Assembly (NCBI GenBank): GCA_030040865.1
Contig: JASHSX010000088.1
Span: 1 to 7,075, forward strand
DNA length: 7,075 nucleotides
From: Thermoplasmata archaeon
GTDB taxonomy: Archaea > Thermoplasmatota > Thermoplasmata > Lutacidiplasmatales > UBA184
Direction: 5' to 3'
Part shown: positions 1-6,651 of the stretch, piece by piece
Position numbering within the stretch: the first letter of the stretch is position 1
How the letters are laid out: the number at the start of each line of letters is the position of its first letter
The notes under the pieces: model-generated
The model's database searches: none
Told to the model about the DNA's origin: nothing
What the model saw: only the letters and a program-made list of their open reading frames with translations
Translations under genes and position numbers: made by a program

Positions 1-49
1 GAGAGCGTCCAGATCGTCGCGGCGTGAGCCGCCGCGCGCGCGGGGAGCG
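1..49. other. Edge segment; possible tail of a convergent plus-strand gene and small inverted repeat
   Basis: These 49 bases lie downstream of pepA and are too short to assign. On the plus strand, frame 1 reads ESVQIVAA and then TGA at 25-27, which could be the end of a gene converging on pepA. An inverted repeat GCGGC-GTGA-GCCGC (19-32) overlaps that stop and could help end transcription from either side, but no T tract follows on either strand. The minus strand shows no start codon for a next gene. Confidence 0.2.
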
Positions 50-1576
50 TCAGCTGCGCGGGGCGTCCATCAGGTACCGCGTCACGAGGCGGACCCCGAA
101 GGCGGTCGCGCCGGCGTTCTGGTACGCCGGCTGGTAGCGCCGCGTCGTCGACGTCGTCCGCGCCGCACCCGCGATGTCGAGGTGGGCCCACGCCGTCCCG
201 CCGACGAACGTCTCCAGGAACGCGGCCGCGGTGAGCATCCCCGCGACGGGGAGCTCGACCGAGTTGCGGACGTCGGCGATGTCGCTCTTCACGAGCTCCC
301 GGTGGAAGTCGGTGAGCGGCATCCGCCAGATCGGCTCGCCGGTCGCCTTCGAGGCGGCGAGGAGACCGGCCGCGAGCTTCTCGTCGGTCGCGACGAGCCC
401 CGCCGTGTCGTCGCCGAGCGCGACGACCTGCGCGCCGGTGAGTGTCGCGAGGTCGATCACCTCGTCGGGCCGGTACTGCGCCACCACGTACCCGAGCGCG
501 TCGGAGAGGACCACGCGACCTTCCGCGTCGGTGTTGAGCACCTCGATCGTCTTCCCGTTGTACGTGCGGGCGACGTCCCCCGGCCGGTAGGCCGTTCCGC
601 TGGGGAGGTTCTCGGCGCACGCCATCACCCCGATGACCCGGGGCGCGACCTTGAGCGTCGCCGCCGCCCGCAGGATCCCCAGCACGGCGACCGCGCCGCT
701 CTTGTCGAACTTCATCTCGGCCATCGACGCCGCGGGCTTGATCGAGATCCCGCCCGAGTCGAAGGTGATCCCCTTCCCCACGACCGCGACGGTACGGCCC
801 CGGCGGGCGCCGCCCCCGTACTCGAGGACGATCATCCGAGGGGGATGGGCGGAGCCGCCCCCGACGGCCAAGAGGCCGCCGCAGTGCATCTCGGCGAGCT
901 TCTTCTCGTCGAAGACGGTGACCTTGAGCCCGAACTCCTTCCCGAGCGCACGCGCCTCCTCGGCGAGCTGCTCCGGGGTCGCGGTGTCGGCGGGGAGGTT
1001 CGCGATGTCGCGGGTCCAGACGACGCAGTCGGCGATCGACGTCTCCTCCTGGACCGCCTTCCTCAGGCCGGACTCCTCCCGCGCGAGGTCGTCGCCCAGG
1101 TGGATCGTCGACTCCTCGACGCCGCCGTCGTTCGAGCTCTTGTAGCGGAGGAACTCGTAGGAGCCGAGCACCGCCCCGTCGACGAGGGCCCGGGCCACCG
1201 CCTCCGACGGTGTCGTGTCGGTGACGAACGTCGCCAGCCGGAAGCCGACGGTGCGGGCGCCCTTTCCCTTGAGCCCCTTCACGGCCTCCGCGGCGGCCCG
1301 GCGCGCGACCTCGGCGTCGTAGCGGCCCCGGGGCCCGAGCCCGATCAGGAGGAGGCGCCCCTTCCCGTTCGGGCGGTGGACGACCGTGAGCTCCTTGCGC
1401 TTGCCGCGGATCTCCTTGCGGTCCCAGGCCGCACGCACCACGCCGGCACTCGCCGTGTCCTCGTCCGCGAGCGCGCGGGGGAACGAGGTCTCCTTCTCGC
1501 CCCGCTCGAAGACCCCGCTGACACTCACGTCCGCGGCGGCCGTGAGGCCGTCGCGACGGTCCACGAGGACCTTCAT
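50..1576 (-). CDS. pepA: Leucyl aminopeptidase, M17 family
   Basis: This is a cytosolic metallo-aminopeptidase of family M17, which removes N-terminal residues, classically leucine, from peptides and forms hexamers with two metal ions per subunit. The 508-residue length is normal. An N-terminal macro-like domain (about 1-165) precedes the catalytic domain (about 185-505). The metal ligands are all present: Lys268 and Asp273 in GKGITFDSGG, Asp291 in KFDKSG, and Asp350 and Glu352 in the signature NTDAEGRVVLSDAL. The catalytic Lys280 (ISIKP) and Arg354 are also present. The whole set is offset by two from the E. coli PepA numbering as I recall it. There is no signal peptide. The ATG at 1576 lies 12 bases after the sepF stop with no clear ribosome binding site, so it is probably translated from a sepF-pepA message. 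Besides peptide turnover, bacterial PepA also binds DNA; nothing here shows that role. M17 enzymes are patchy in archaea, so acquisition from bacteria is possible. Confidence 0.96.
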   Translation of the reverse strand: MKVLVDRRDGLTAAADVSVSGVFERGEKETSFPRALADEDTASAGVVRAAWDRKEIRGKRKELTVVHRPNGKGRLLLIGLGPRGRYDAEVARRAAAEAVKGLKGKGARTVGFRLATFVTDTTPSEAVARALVDGAVLGSYEFLRYKSSNDGGVEESTIHLGDDLAREESGLRKAVQEETSIADCVVWTRDIANLPADTATPEQLAEEARALGKEFGLKVTVFDEKKLAEMHCGGLLAVGGGSAHPPRMIVLEYGGGARRGRTVAVVGKGITFDSGGISIKPAASMAEMKFDKSGAVAVLGILRAAATLKVAPRVIGVMACAENLPSGTAYRPGDVARTYNGKTIEVLNTDAEGRVVLSDALGYVVAQYRPDEVIDLATLTGAQVVALGDDTAGLVATDEKLAAGLLAASKATGEPIWRMPLTDFHRELVKSDIADVRNSVELPVAGMLTAAAFLETFVGGTAWAHLDIAGAARTTSTTRRYQPAYQNAGATAFGVRLVTRYLMDAPRS

Positions 1577-1588
1577 CCGGGGGCGGAC

Positions 1589-1969
1589 CTAGAACGACGG
1601 TCGGATCTTCTGCCGGTCAATGCGGATGCCGGCCGGTGTGATGCAGAGGAGGTTCTTAGCGATGCCCGCCACGTCGCCGCCGGTGTCCTTGGCGACGTTC
1701 TTGAGGTCGATGCTCATCCGCTTGACCGCGATCTGGTCGTTGGCGATCGACGTGTAGTCCAGGATCACGATGTCGCCCTGGTACGCGAGCTTCGAGACGT
1801 CGTGCAGGTCCTCGAACCGGAGGATCTCGGCCATGCGGACCGTCCCCTTCACGCCGGCGAGGGACCCGGCCTCGTCGTCGAAGTTCATCGTGCCCAGGTC
1901 GAGGAACGAGCCCTCTTCCAGGGTGTCTGCCCCGTGATGCCGTCGAAGGATCCCTGCTGATTTCGCCAT
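1589..1969 (-). CDS. sepF: SepF, archaeal cell division protein (FtsZ anchor)
   Basis: The 126-residue protein matches the archaeal SepF family (formerly DUF552). Archaeal SepF links FtsZ filaments to the membrane at the division site. The core runs from about 43 to 120: TVRMAEILRFEDLHDV (43-58), the strand GDIVILDYTSI (65-75), the long helix with KRMSIDLKNVAKDTGGDVAG (83-102) and KNLLCITPAGIRI (105-117). The glycine-rich turn and the strands form the dimer and FtsZ-binding fold. The first 12 residues (MAKSAGILRRHH) sit where a membrane-binding amphipathic helix is expected, but the hydrophobic face is short. The ATG at 1969 is the only reasonable start, since a TAA lies in frame upstream at 2017-2015. 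There is no strong Shine-Dalgarno site. It lies 51 bases after nmd3 and 12 bases before pepA. ftsZ is not in the window. Identification is strong; membrane binding is inferred from the family. Confidence 0.92.
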   Translation of the reverse strand: MAKSAGILRRHHGADTLEEGSFLDLGTMNFDDEAGSLAGVKGTVRMAEILRFEDLHDVSKLAYQGDIVILDYTSIANDQIAVKRMSIDLKNVAKDTGGDVAGIAKNLLCITPAGIRIDRQKIRPSF

Positions 1970-2012
1970 CGCAGCGTGCCCCGCTATCGCGGCGAGCGAG
2001 GCGACGGACGCT

Positions 2013-2020
2013 TCTTAAGA
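2013..2020 (-). promoter_or_regulatory. Candidate TATA-like element for sepF-pepA
   Basis: Directly after the nmd3 stop codon the minus strand reads TCTTAAGA, an 8-base palindrome and the only AT-rich patch in the 51-base gap. A start about 25 bases downstream would leave a leader of roughly 20 bases before the sepF ATG. The match to the archaeal box A consensus is imperfect, and palindromes of this size arise by chance, so this is a suggestion only. Confidence 0.28.
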
Positions 2021-2809
2021 CTATGGTTCGAGACGCGCGGCGGACCGCCGAACCGGCGCGGCCGGCGCCGCGACCGGGGCGGGGCGCGGGATCCGCAGCA
2101 GGAACGTGACCCGGTAGACGTCCCGCCCGTCCTTCCGGCCGACGAGGCTCGCGGACTGCTTGAACTCCGCGCCGAGCCGTTGCTGGGCGAGGCGCGCCAC
2201 CGACCGCGCGGCGATCGTGTCCGTGAAGAAGATGTCCCACCCCTCGGGGAGCGCCTCCCGCCAGGAGATCGCCCGCTTCCAGTCGGACCGCGCGTCGCGG
2301 AGGACGGTCGTCCACGCCGCGTCGAGCCGCGTCCGCAGCGCCGTCGCCTTCTCGAGGCGCCGCTCCTCGGGCCCGCGCAGCTGCAGCACGGCGGTGTAGT
2401 ACCGCCCGCTCTTGCGACTGCACTCGGGGCAGGTCCGGTGCTCGAGGCGGACCGAGAGCGGGACCCGGACCGAGCGCCGCACGCCGCGGAAGCTTGCGTC
2501 CGCCGTCCCGACGAGCTCCCGGACCGTCGCCGTCGACGGGCCCTCCTCCCACGTGACGCGGCGGATGCCGGCCTCGGGGTGGACGCGCAGGAACGGGGCC
2601 AGGTCCTCCGAGGAGAGGACCGGGCTCGAGTTCTCGCGCTCCCAGTGGTCCTTCACGAGCCGCGCGCCGCACGTGGGGCAGAGCACGACGACGCCGCGCG
2701 CCGGCGCGGAGACGAGGACCGTACGGTCGGCGGCACAGTCGGCGCAGACCCCGTCGACGAGCGGCCGGCCGGTCCGGCCGCAGACGACGCAGAACTCCTT
2801 TTCGGCCAC
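2021..2809 (-). CDS. nmd3: NMD3 family ribosome maturation protein
   Basis: This is the archaeal homologue of Nmd3. In eukaryotes Nmd3 binds the pre-60S subunit and serves as its nuclear export adaptor; in archaea, which have no nucleus, the family is presumed to act in late 50S assembly. The 262-residue protein starts with a treble of CXXC knuckles (Cys7/10, Cys22/25, Cys44/47) and has a further pair in TCPECSRKSGRYY (Cys127/130), the family hallmark followed by TAVLQLRG. The C-terminal part keeps the family features GWDIFFTD (190-197), SLVGRKDGRDVYRVTF (221-236) and LLRIPRP, then a short Ala/Pro-rich tail. The frame is open upstream to 3079, but those codons overlap DUF424 and read as arginine-rich shadow sequence. 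The GTG at 2809, just before the first CXXC, is the fitting start. The only ribosome binding site in the gap is a weak AGGGG formed with the DUF424 stop. The gene probably shares the DUF424 promoter. Confidence 0.93.
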   Translation of the reverse strand: MAEKEFCVVCGRTGRPLVDGVCADCAADRTVLVSAPARGVVVLCPTCGARLVKDHWERENSSPVLSSEDLAPFLRVHPEAGIRRVTWEEGPSTATVRELVGTADASFRGVRRSVRVPLSVRLEHRTCPECSRKSGRYYTAVLQLRGPEERRLEKATALRTRLDAAWTTVLRDARSDWKRAISWREALPEGWDIFFTDTIAARSVARLAQQRLGAEFKQSASLVGRKDGRDVYRVTFLLRIPRPAPVAAPAAPVRRSAARLEP

Positions 2810-2820
2810 GGTCGGGCCCC

Positions 2821-3141
2821 CTAGGAGGGGATCATCGCGAAGATCTCGGCGTGCGGGACGCCGCCCAGCGTGCCGGCGCTCCCCGGCGCGACGTGGCCCG
2901 CCTCCTGGGCGAGCCGCAGCACGCGCTCCCCGAGCAGGTTCGCGATCGTCGCCCGCTCGAGGGCCCACAGGAGCTCCTCCCGGCTCACGCGCCGCTCCCC
3001 GTAGAAGTGCGCCGAGACGGTGACGGTCTTGCCGTGCTCCCCGACGGGGAGTTCCCGGCCCACGAGCTCGGAGTCGCACGCGGCGACCACGAACTCGGCA
3101 CGGACGCGATGGACCCGCATCACGAACCCGTCCTCGGCCAC
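2821..3141 (-). CDS. DUF424 family protein of unknown function
   Basis: This is a 106-residue protein of the archaeal DUF424 family, which has no established biochemical role. The family pattern is visible throughout: an MRVHR opening (8-12), ACDSELVG (20-27), HFYGER with a following SREEL segment (45-57), ATIANLLGE (64-72) and GGVPHAEI (93-100). It is small and soluble, with no signal peptide, membrane segment or metal-binding cysteine cluster; the single Cys22 is isolated. The GTG start at 3141 has a GGAGG site seven bases upstream. The ATG at codon 8 is an alternative and would match where many family members begin, giving 99 residues. The gene ends 11 bases before nmd3, so the two are almost certainly co-transcribed. 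By context I infer a link with translation or large-subunit maturation. That inference comes from its neighbour, not from any motif. Confidence 0.9.
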   Translation of the reverse strand: MAEDGFVMRVHRVRAEFVVAACDSELVGRELPVGEHGKTVTVSAHFYGERRVSREELLWALERATIANLLGERVLRLAQEAGHVAPGSAGTLGGVPHAEIFAMIPS

Positions 3142-3148
3142 CGCGTCG

Positions 3149-3153
3149 CCTCC
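3149..3153 (-). promoter_or_regulatory. Shine-Dalgarno site of the DUF424 gene
   Basis: The minus strand reads GGAGG here, followed by seven bases and a GTG at 3141-3139. This supports the GTG start over the in-frame ATG seven codons downstream (3120-3118). Confidence 0.65.
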
Positions 3154-3176
3154 CCCCGACCCACGCCCGCTAGGGC

Positions 3177-3184
3177 AGATAAAC
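3177..3184 (-). promoter_or_regulatory. Candidate TATA box for DUF424-nmd3
   Basis: In the 60-base gap after mcm the minus strand reads GTTTATCT, one of very few AT-rich patches in this GC-rich window and close to the archaeal box A pattern (TTTAWA). A transcript starting about 25 bases downstream would begin near 3155 and leave a short leader holding the Shine-Dalgarno site of the DUF424 gene. No clear purine-rich BRE precedes it; instead there is a small hairpin (GGGT-GGC-ACCC, 3195-3185). The call rests on position and base composition only. Confidence 0.4.
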
Positions 3185-3201
3185 GGGTGCCACCCCGGCC
3201 G

Positions 3202-5322
3202 TCAGAAGCGGACGAGCTGGAGCTGGTTCGGGCGCGGCTCGATGACCTCGCCCTGGTTGCGCATCGCCTGGAGGATCGCTTCGGCCTTGCCGAGGTCGAT
3301 CTGGGCGCGCTCGACGGCCTCCCGGAACTGCTCCGTCGTGAAGACGCCGTCGTGCGCGCCCTGGAGCTCGCGCATGAGGTGGAGGACCGCGACCTGGCGC
3401 TCCCGCTGGCTGTGGCTCACGCCCGTCTGCGCGAGGTCGATGTCGAGCTTCCCCTCCTCGGTCATCGAGACCCGGCGGAGGAAGTTCTCCATGATGTGGA
3501 CGGCCCGCTCGGCGTCCTCGACGCCGACCACCGGCGAGAGGCGGGCCCGCGCCGCGGCCTCGGCGAGCCGGACGAGCGCCTCCAGCTGCCGGGCGGTGAT
3601 CGGGACCGGGGAGTTCGGTTCCTCGCCCTGCCGACGGACCCGCACGTAGAAGTCCTCGATCGTCGCGAGCGACTCCGGCGAGAGGACGGGTCGGATCGTC
3701 CGGCGCGCGTAGGCGATGTACTTCTTGAGGAGCTCCGGCCGGAACGGGGCGCCCTGCGTCTCGAGCCCGGAGGTCCCCGCGATCTGACGCATCTCGACCT
3801 CCCGCGCGGAGGCGAGGATCCGGTTCGCGAGGCGCCGGTCCCGGGTCTGGTCGGGGACGTCCTTGATCGAGAAGATCACATCGAACCGGGAGAGGAGCGT
3901 CGGCGGAAGGTCGATCTGCTCGCCGACCGAGCGGTCGGCCGTGAACCGGCCCCACTTCGGGTTCGCCGCGGCGAGGACGGGGCAGCGCGCGTTGAGGGTC
4001 GAGGTGATCCCGGCCTTCGCGATCGAGCAGGTCCCCTGCTCCAAGACCTCGTGCATCGCCGAGCGGTCCTCGGGGTTCATCTTGTCGAGCTCGTCGACGA
4101 CGGCCATCCCCCCGTCGGAGAGCACCAGCATGCCGGCCTCGAGCACCCACCGGCCGCCGGCGAAGTCGTCCTTGACCACGGCCGCCGTGAGCCCGGCGGC
4201 CGTCGCGCCCTTGCCGCTCGTGTAGATGCCGCGGGGGGCGACCTCCGCGACGTAGCGCAGCAGCTGGCTCTTCGCGACCCCCGGGTCTCCCACCAGCAGG
4301 ACGTGGATGTCGCCGCGCACGCGGATGCCGTCCGCGTGGACCTTCTCGACGCCGCCGAACAGCTGGAGGGCGATCGCCTCCTTCTCCTCCTCCATCCCCT
4401 TGATCGTCGGCGCGAGCGAGAGGACGATCTTGTCGACGACCGTGGGATCGCCGCGGAAGGTCTGGATCAGCGCTTCGTCCTCGGGAGAGATCTCGATCTC
4501 GTCGTACTCGAGCTGCTTCGACTCGATCGAGTTCCCCAGGACCATGATGTCGAACGTCGTGTTCCGGACGATCCCGCCGCGGGAGGCGCTCGCCCGCTGG
4601 AAGCTCTTGAGCACGCCGTTGAGCACGATCCGGTTACCGGGCAGGACGCGGCCCGCGAGGTCCTCGGTGAGCAGCACCGAGATCCCCTGCGGGTGCGCGC
4701 CGTGGCGCAGGCTCTCGGGGTGCTCCTGGATCTCGATGCGCTGGGCGTCGACGTACGTCGACTTCTCGGCGAGCAATCGGAAGCGCGTCCTCCCGATCGG
4801 CTTGCCGCAGCCGCCTTGGGATTCCGGGCACTCGAGCGGCTCCCGGAAGATCATCGAGCCCTCGTCCTGGGGCTCGTGGAACTCCGTGCGGCAGGAGACG
4901 CACTGGAAGACGGCGTCCCGGATCTGGGGCCGGACCTCGGTGACCCGGCGGACGATGCCGTCGATGCCGATCAGGTGGTTGAGGTCGCTCTCCCGGATCG
5001 CCCGGATGAGCCGATGCGCGGTGAGCGGGAGCCCGGTCACCCTCAGCCGGAGGCCGTCGGCCTCGGGGCCGGCCACGGGCAGCAGCTCGCGCATCGCTCG
5101 CATCCCCGACCCGAGGACCTCCTCCGGCCGCTCGAGCAGCACGTCGGCGAGGGCCGTGTCGGCCCCGTCGATCGCGGGGAACGGCACCTCGAGGCTTCGC
5201 GCCTCGGGGAACCGGTCGTTGAGCGCGAGGATCTCGGGGCGGAGCCCCGCTTCCTCGAGCACGGCGGACCACCGGCTCTGGAGCTCGGGCGGCGCGGGGA
5301 GGGTCCTCTTGGCAGCGACCAT
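3202..5322 (-). CDS. mcm: Replicative DNA helicase MCM
   Basis: This is the archaeal minichromosome maintenance protein, a ring-shaped hexameric ATPase that moves 3' to 5' and unwinds DNA at the replication fork. It has 706 residues, near the family norm. The N-terminal domain (about 1-270) carries a zinc site at Cys141, Cys144, Cys165 and Cys172, with an OB fold around it. The AAA+ core (about 290-620) shows Walker A GDPGVAKS (345-352), Walker B MAVVDELDKM (406-415), sensor 1 Asn454 in AAANPKWGRF, the arginine finger Arg479 in LLSRFD, and a likely sensor 2 Arg578 in ITARQLE. The last 65 or so residues form the expected winged-helix domain. No intein interrupts the Walker A or other conserved sites, although archaeal mcm genes often carry one. 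The ATG at 5322 follows aspS by 18 bases without a clear Shine-Dalgarno site, so expression probably depends on aspS transcription and coupling. No GINS, primase or origin element is adjacent in this window. Confidence 0.97.
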   Translation of the reverse strand: MVAAKRTLPAPPELQSRWSAVLEEAGLRPEILALNDRFPEARSLEVPFPAIDGADTALADVLLERPEEVLGSGMRAMRELLPVAGPEADGLRLRVTGLPLTAHRLIRAIRESDLNHLIGIDGIVRRVTEVRPQIRDAVFQCVSCRTEFHEPQDEGSMIFREPLECPESQGGCGKPIGRTRFRLLAEKSTYVDAQRIEIQEHPESLRHGAHPQGISVLLTEDLAGRVLPGNRIVLNGVLKSFQRASASRGGIVRNTTFDIMVLGNSIESKQLEYDEIEISPEDEALIQTFRGDPTVVDKIVLSLAPTIKGMEEEKEAIALQLFGGVEKVHADGIRVRGDIHVLLVGDPGVAKSQLLRYVAEVAPRGIYTSGKGATAAGLTAAVVKDDFAGGRWVLEAGMLVLSDGGMAVVDELDKMNPEDRSAMHEVLEQGTCSIAKAGITSTLNARCPVLAAANPKWGRFTADRSVGEQIDLPPTLLSRFDVIFSIKDVPDQTRDRRLANRILASAREVEMRQIAGTSGLETQGAPFRPELLKKYIAYARRTIRPVLSPESLATIEDFYVRVRRQGEEPNSPVPITARQLEALVRLAEAAARARLSPVVGVEDAERAVHIMENFLRRVSMTEEGKLDIDLAQTGVSHSQRERQVAVLHLMRELQGAHDGVFTTEQFREAVERAQIDLGKAEAILQAMRNQGEVIEPRPNQLQLVRF

Positions 5323-5340
5323 GGTGACGTCCGTGGAGCC

Positions 5341-6651
5341 TCAGGGGTCGAGGCGGTATCGGTCGCGGGGGAAGAGGCGGGCCTCCCGTATATTGGAGAG
5401 CCCTGCCAGCATCTGGACCAGGCGGTCGATGCCGAGCCCGAAGCCGCCGTGCGGCGGCATCCCGAACCGGAACGCCTCGAGGTAGCCGGGGAACCGGTCG
5501 GCGTCGAGCCCCGCGGAGGCGATGTTCGCCCGCAGCCGGTCGATCCGGTGCTCCCGGAGCCCACCGCTCGCGATCTCGAGCCCGCGGAAGTCGAGGTCGC
5601 AGTACCACGTCGCGGCGGGGTTCGCGTCCTGCCGCTGGGCGTAGAAGGTGCCGGCCTTCACGGCGGTCGGGTAGTCGATCAGGAAGTAGAACGGCGCGTG
5701 GAGCTCTCGGTCGACCCGCTCGCCGATGGCGCGCTCGTCATCGGGGCCGAAGTCCTCCTCGCCACCGGGGCGCCCCACCCACTCGGAGGCTGTCGCGAAC
5801 GGGATCCTCGGGAACGGGGTCGCCACCTCGGGAACGCCGTCCGCGAGCGGGTTGCCGCGCGCGGTCAGCTCGGCCCGGGTCGTCCGGAGCGCCTCGGCGA
5901 GGACCTCCTCGAGCACCGTTCGGAGCCCCTCCGCGCCGTCCGGGTAGGCGATCTCGAGGTCGAGGCTCGTGAACTCGGTCAGGTGGCGGACGGTGTCCGA
6001 CGGTTCCGCCCGGAAAGCGGGGGCGATCTCGAAGACCCGCTCGAAGCCGGAGCTGAGCAGCATCTGCTTGTACAGCTGCGGGCTCTGGGCAAGGTAGGCC
6101 CGGGTGTCGAAGTAGTCGACGCCGAACAGGGTCGCCCCGCCCTCCACGCCCTGGCGGAGGAGCTTCGGAGTCTCGATCTCGAGGAAGCCGCGGGCGAGGA
6201 ACGCGTTCCGGAACCCGTGGAGCAGCACGGTCCGCAGCTCGAAGACCGAGCGGACGGCCGGCTTGCGGAGGTCGATCACCCGGTGGTTGAACCGCGTGTC
6301 CAGGTCCGCGCCGACCTTGTCGACGACGCCGAGGGGCAGCGGCACCTCGGCGCGGGCGAGCACCTCGACCCGGCTCGGGAGCAGCTCCACCCCGCGCTGG
6401 GCCTTCGCCGAGCGCTGCACGGTGCCCTCGACCTCGACCACCGACTCGCGCGGAAGGTCGCCCAGGAGGGCGAACAGCGCGGGGTCGGTGGTCCCCTTCT
6501 TGAGGGTGACCTGGGAGGTGCCGCTCCCGTCCCGGACGAGCGCGAAGGCCACGCCGCCGAGAGCGCGGTACTCCTCGAGGTGGCCCGCGATCCGGACGAC
6601 CTCGCCGTCCCTCGCCGCGAGCTCACGCGAGAGCCGGCGCGGGGCCGACAG
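5341..6651 (-). CDS. aspS: Aspartyl-tRNA synthetase, archaeal type, apparent CTG start
   Basis: This class II synthetase charges tRNA-Asp with aspartate in the cytosol, and in some archaea also tRNA-Asn. The 436-residue length fits the archaeal family (about 430-440). An N-terminal OB-fold anticodon domain (about 16-105) is followed by the catalytic core: motif 1 around RGFLEIETPKLL (154-165), the aspartate pocket AQSPQLYKQ (188-196), motif 2 from FRAE to RHLTEF (213-227), GGLREHR (363-369) and motif 3 GGFGLGIDRL (402-411). The first conventional start in frame is a GTG at 6552, which would remove the first OB-fold strands (DGEVVRIAGHLEEYRALGG). No ATG, GTG or TTG lies between that GTG and the Shine-Dalgarno site, but a CTG sits 8 bases after the site. 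I therefore place the start at CTG 6651, inside pyrG. The gene ends 18 bases before mcm. Family and function are secure; the exact start is inferred. Position 26 is Glu and positions 84-85 are Ala-Gln, so specificity for tRNA-Asp alone is uncertain. Confidence 0.93.
   Translation of the reverse strand: MSAPRRLSRELAARDGEVVRIAGHLEEYRALGGVAFALVRDGSGTSQVTLKKGTTDPALFALLGDLPRESVVEVEGTVQRSAKAQRGVELLPSRVEVLARAEVPLPLGVVDKVGADLDTRFNHRVIDLRKPAVRSVFELRTVLLHGFRNAFLARGFLEIETPKLLRQGVEGGATLFGVDYFDTRAYLAQSPQLYKQMLLSSGFERVFEIAPAFRAEPSDTVRHLTEFTSLDLEIAYPDGAEGLRTVLEEVLAEALRTTRAELTARGNPLADGVPEVATPFPRIPFATASEWVGRPGGEEDFGPDDERAIGERVDRELHAPFYFLIDYPTAVKAGTFYAQRQDANPAATWYCDLDFRGLEIASGGLREHRIDRLRANIASAGLDADRFPGYLEAFRFGMPPHGGFGLGIDRLVQMLAGLSNIREARLFPRDRYRLDP

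Noticed and set aside
182..1960. A plus-strand open frame of 592 codons opposite pepA and sepF.
   Set aside because: It has the same arginine- and aspartate-rich shadow composition, no recognisable motif, and lies wholly opposite two well-supported genes.
2810..3079. Upstream extension of nmd3 by 90 codons to an ATG at 3079.
   Set aside because: The added residues are an Arg/Gly/Ala-rich frame shadow of the DUF424 gene, and NMD3 family proteins begin just before the first CXXC, at the GTG at 2809.
3185..3201. A small hairpin (GGGT-GGC-ACCC) after the mcm stop as a terminator.
   Set aside because: The stem is only four pairs and is followed by just three T bases. Archaeal termination usually relies on longer T tracts.
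4240..4300. Possible intein at the MCM Walker A site, a common insertion point in archaea.
   Set aside because: The GDPGVAKS motif and its flanks are continuous and the protein has normal length.
5323..5343. aspS and mcm are in the same frame, separated by one TGA and six codons, raising the idea of read-through to an AspRS-MCM fusion; sepF and pepA are likewise in frame across a TAG.
   Set aside because: Each upstream protein ends where its family normally ends and each downstream protein has its own start. Adjacent genes share a frame one time in three by chance. TAG and TGA are used as ordinary stops throughout the window, and no recoding element is visible.
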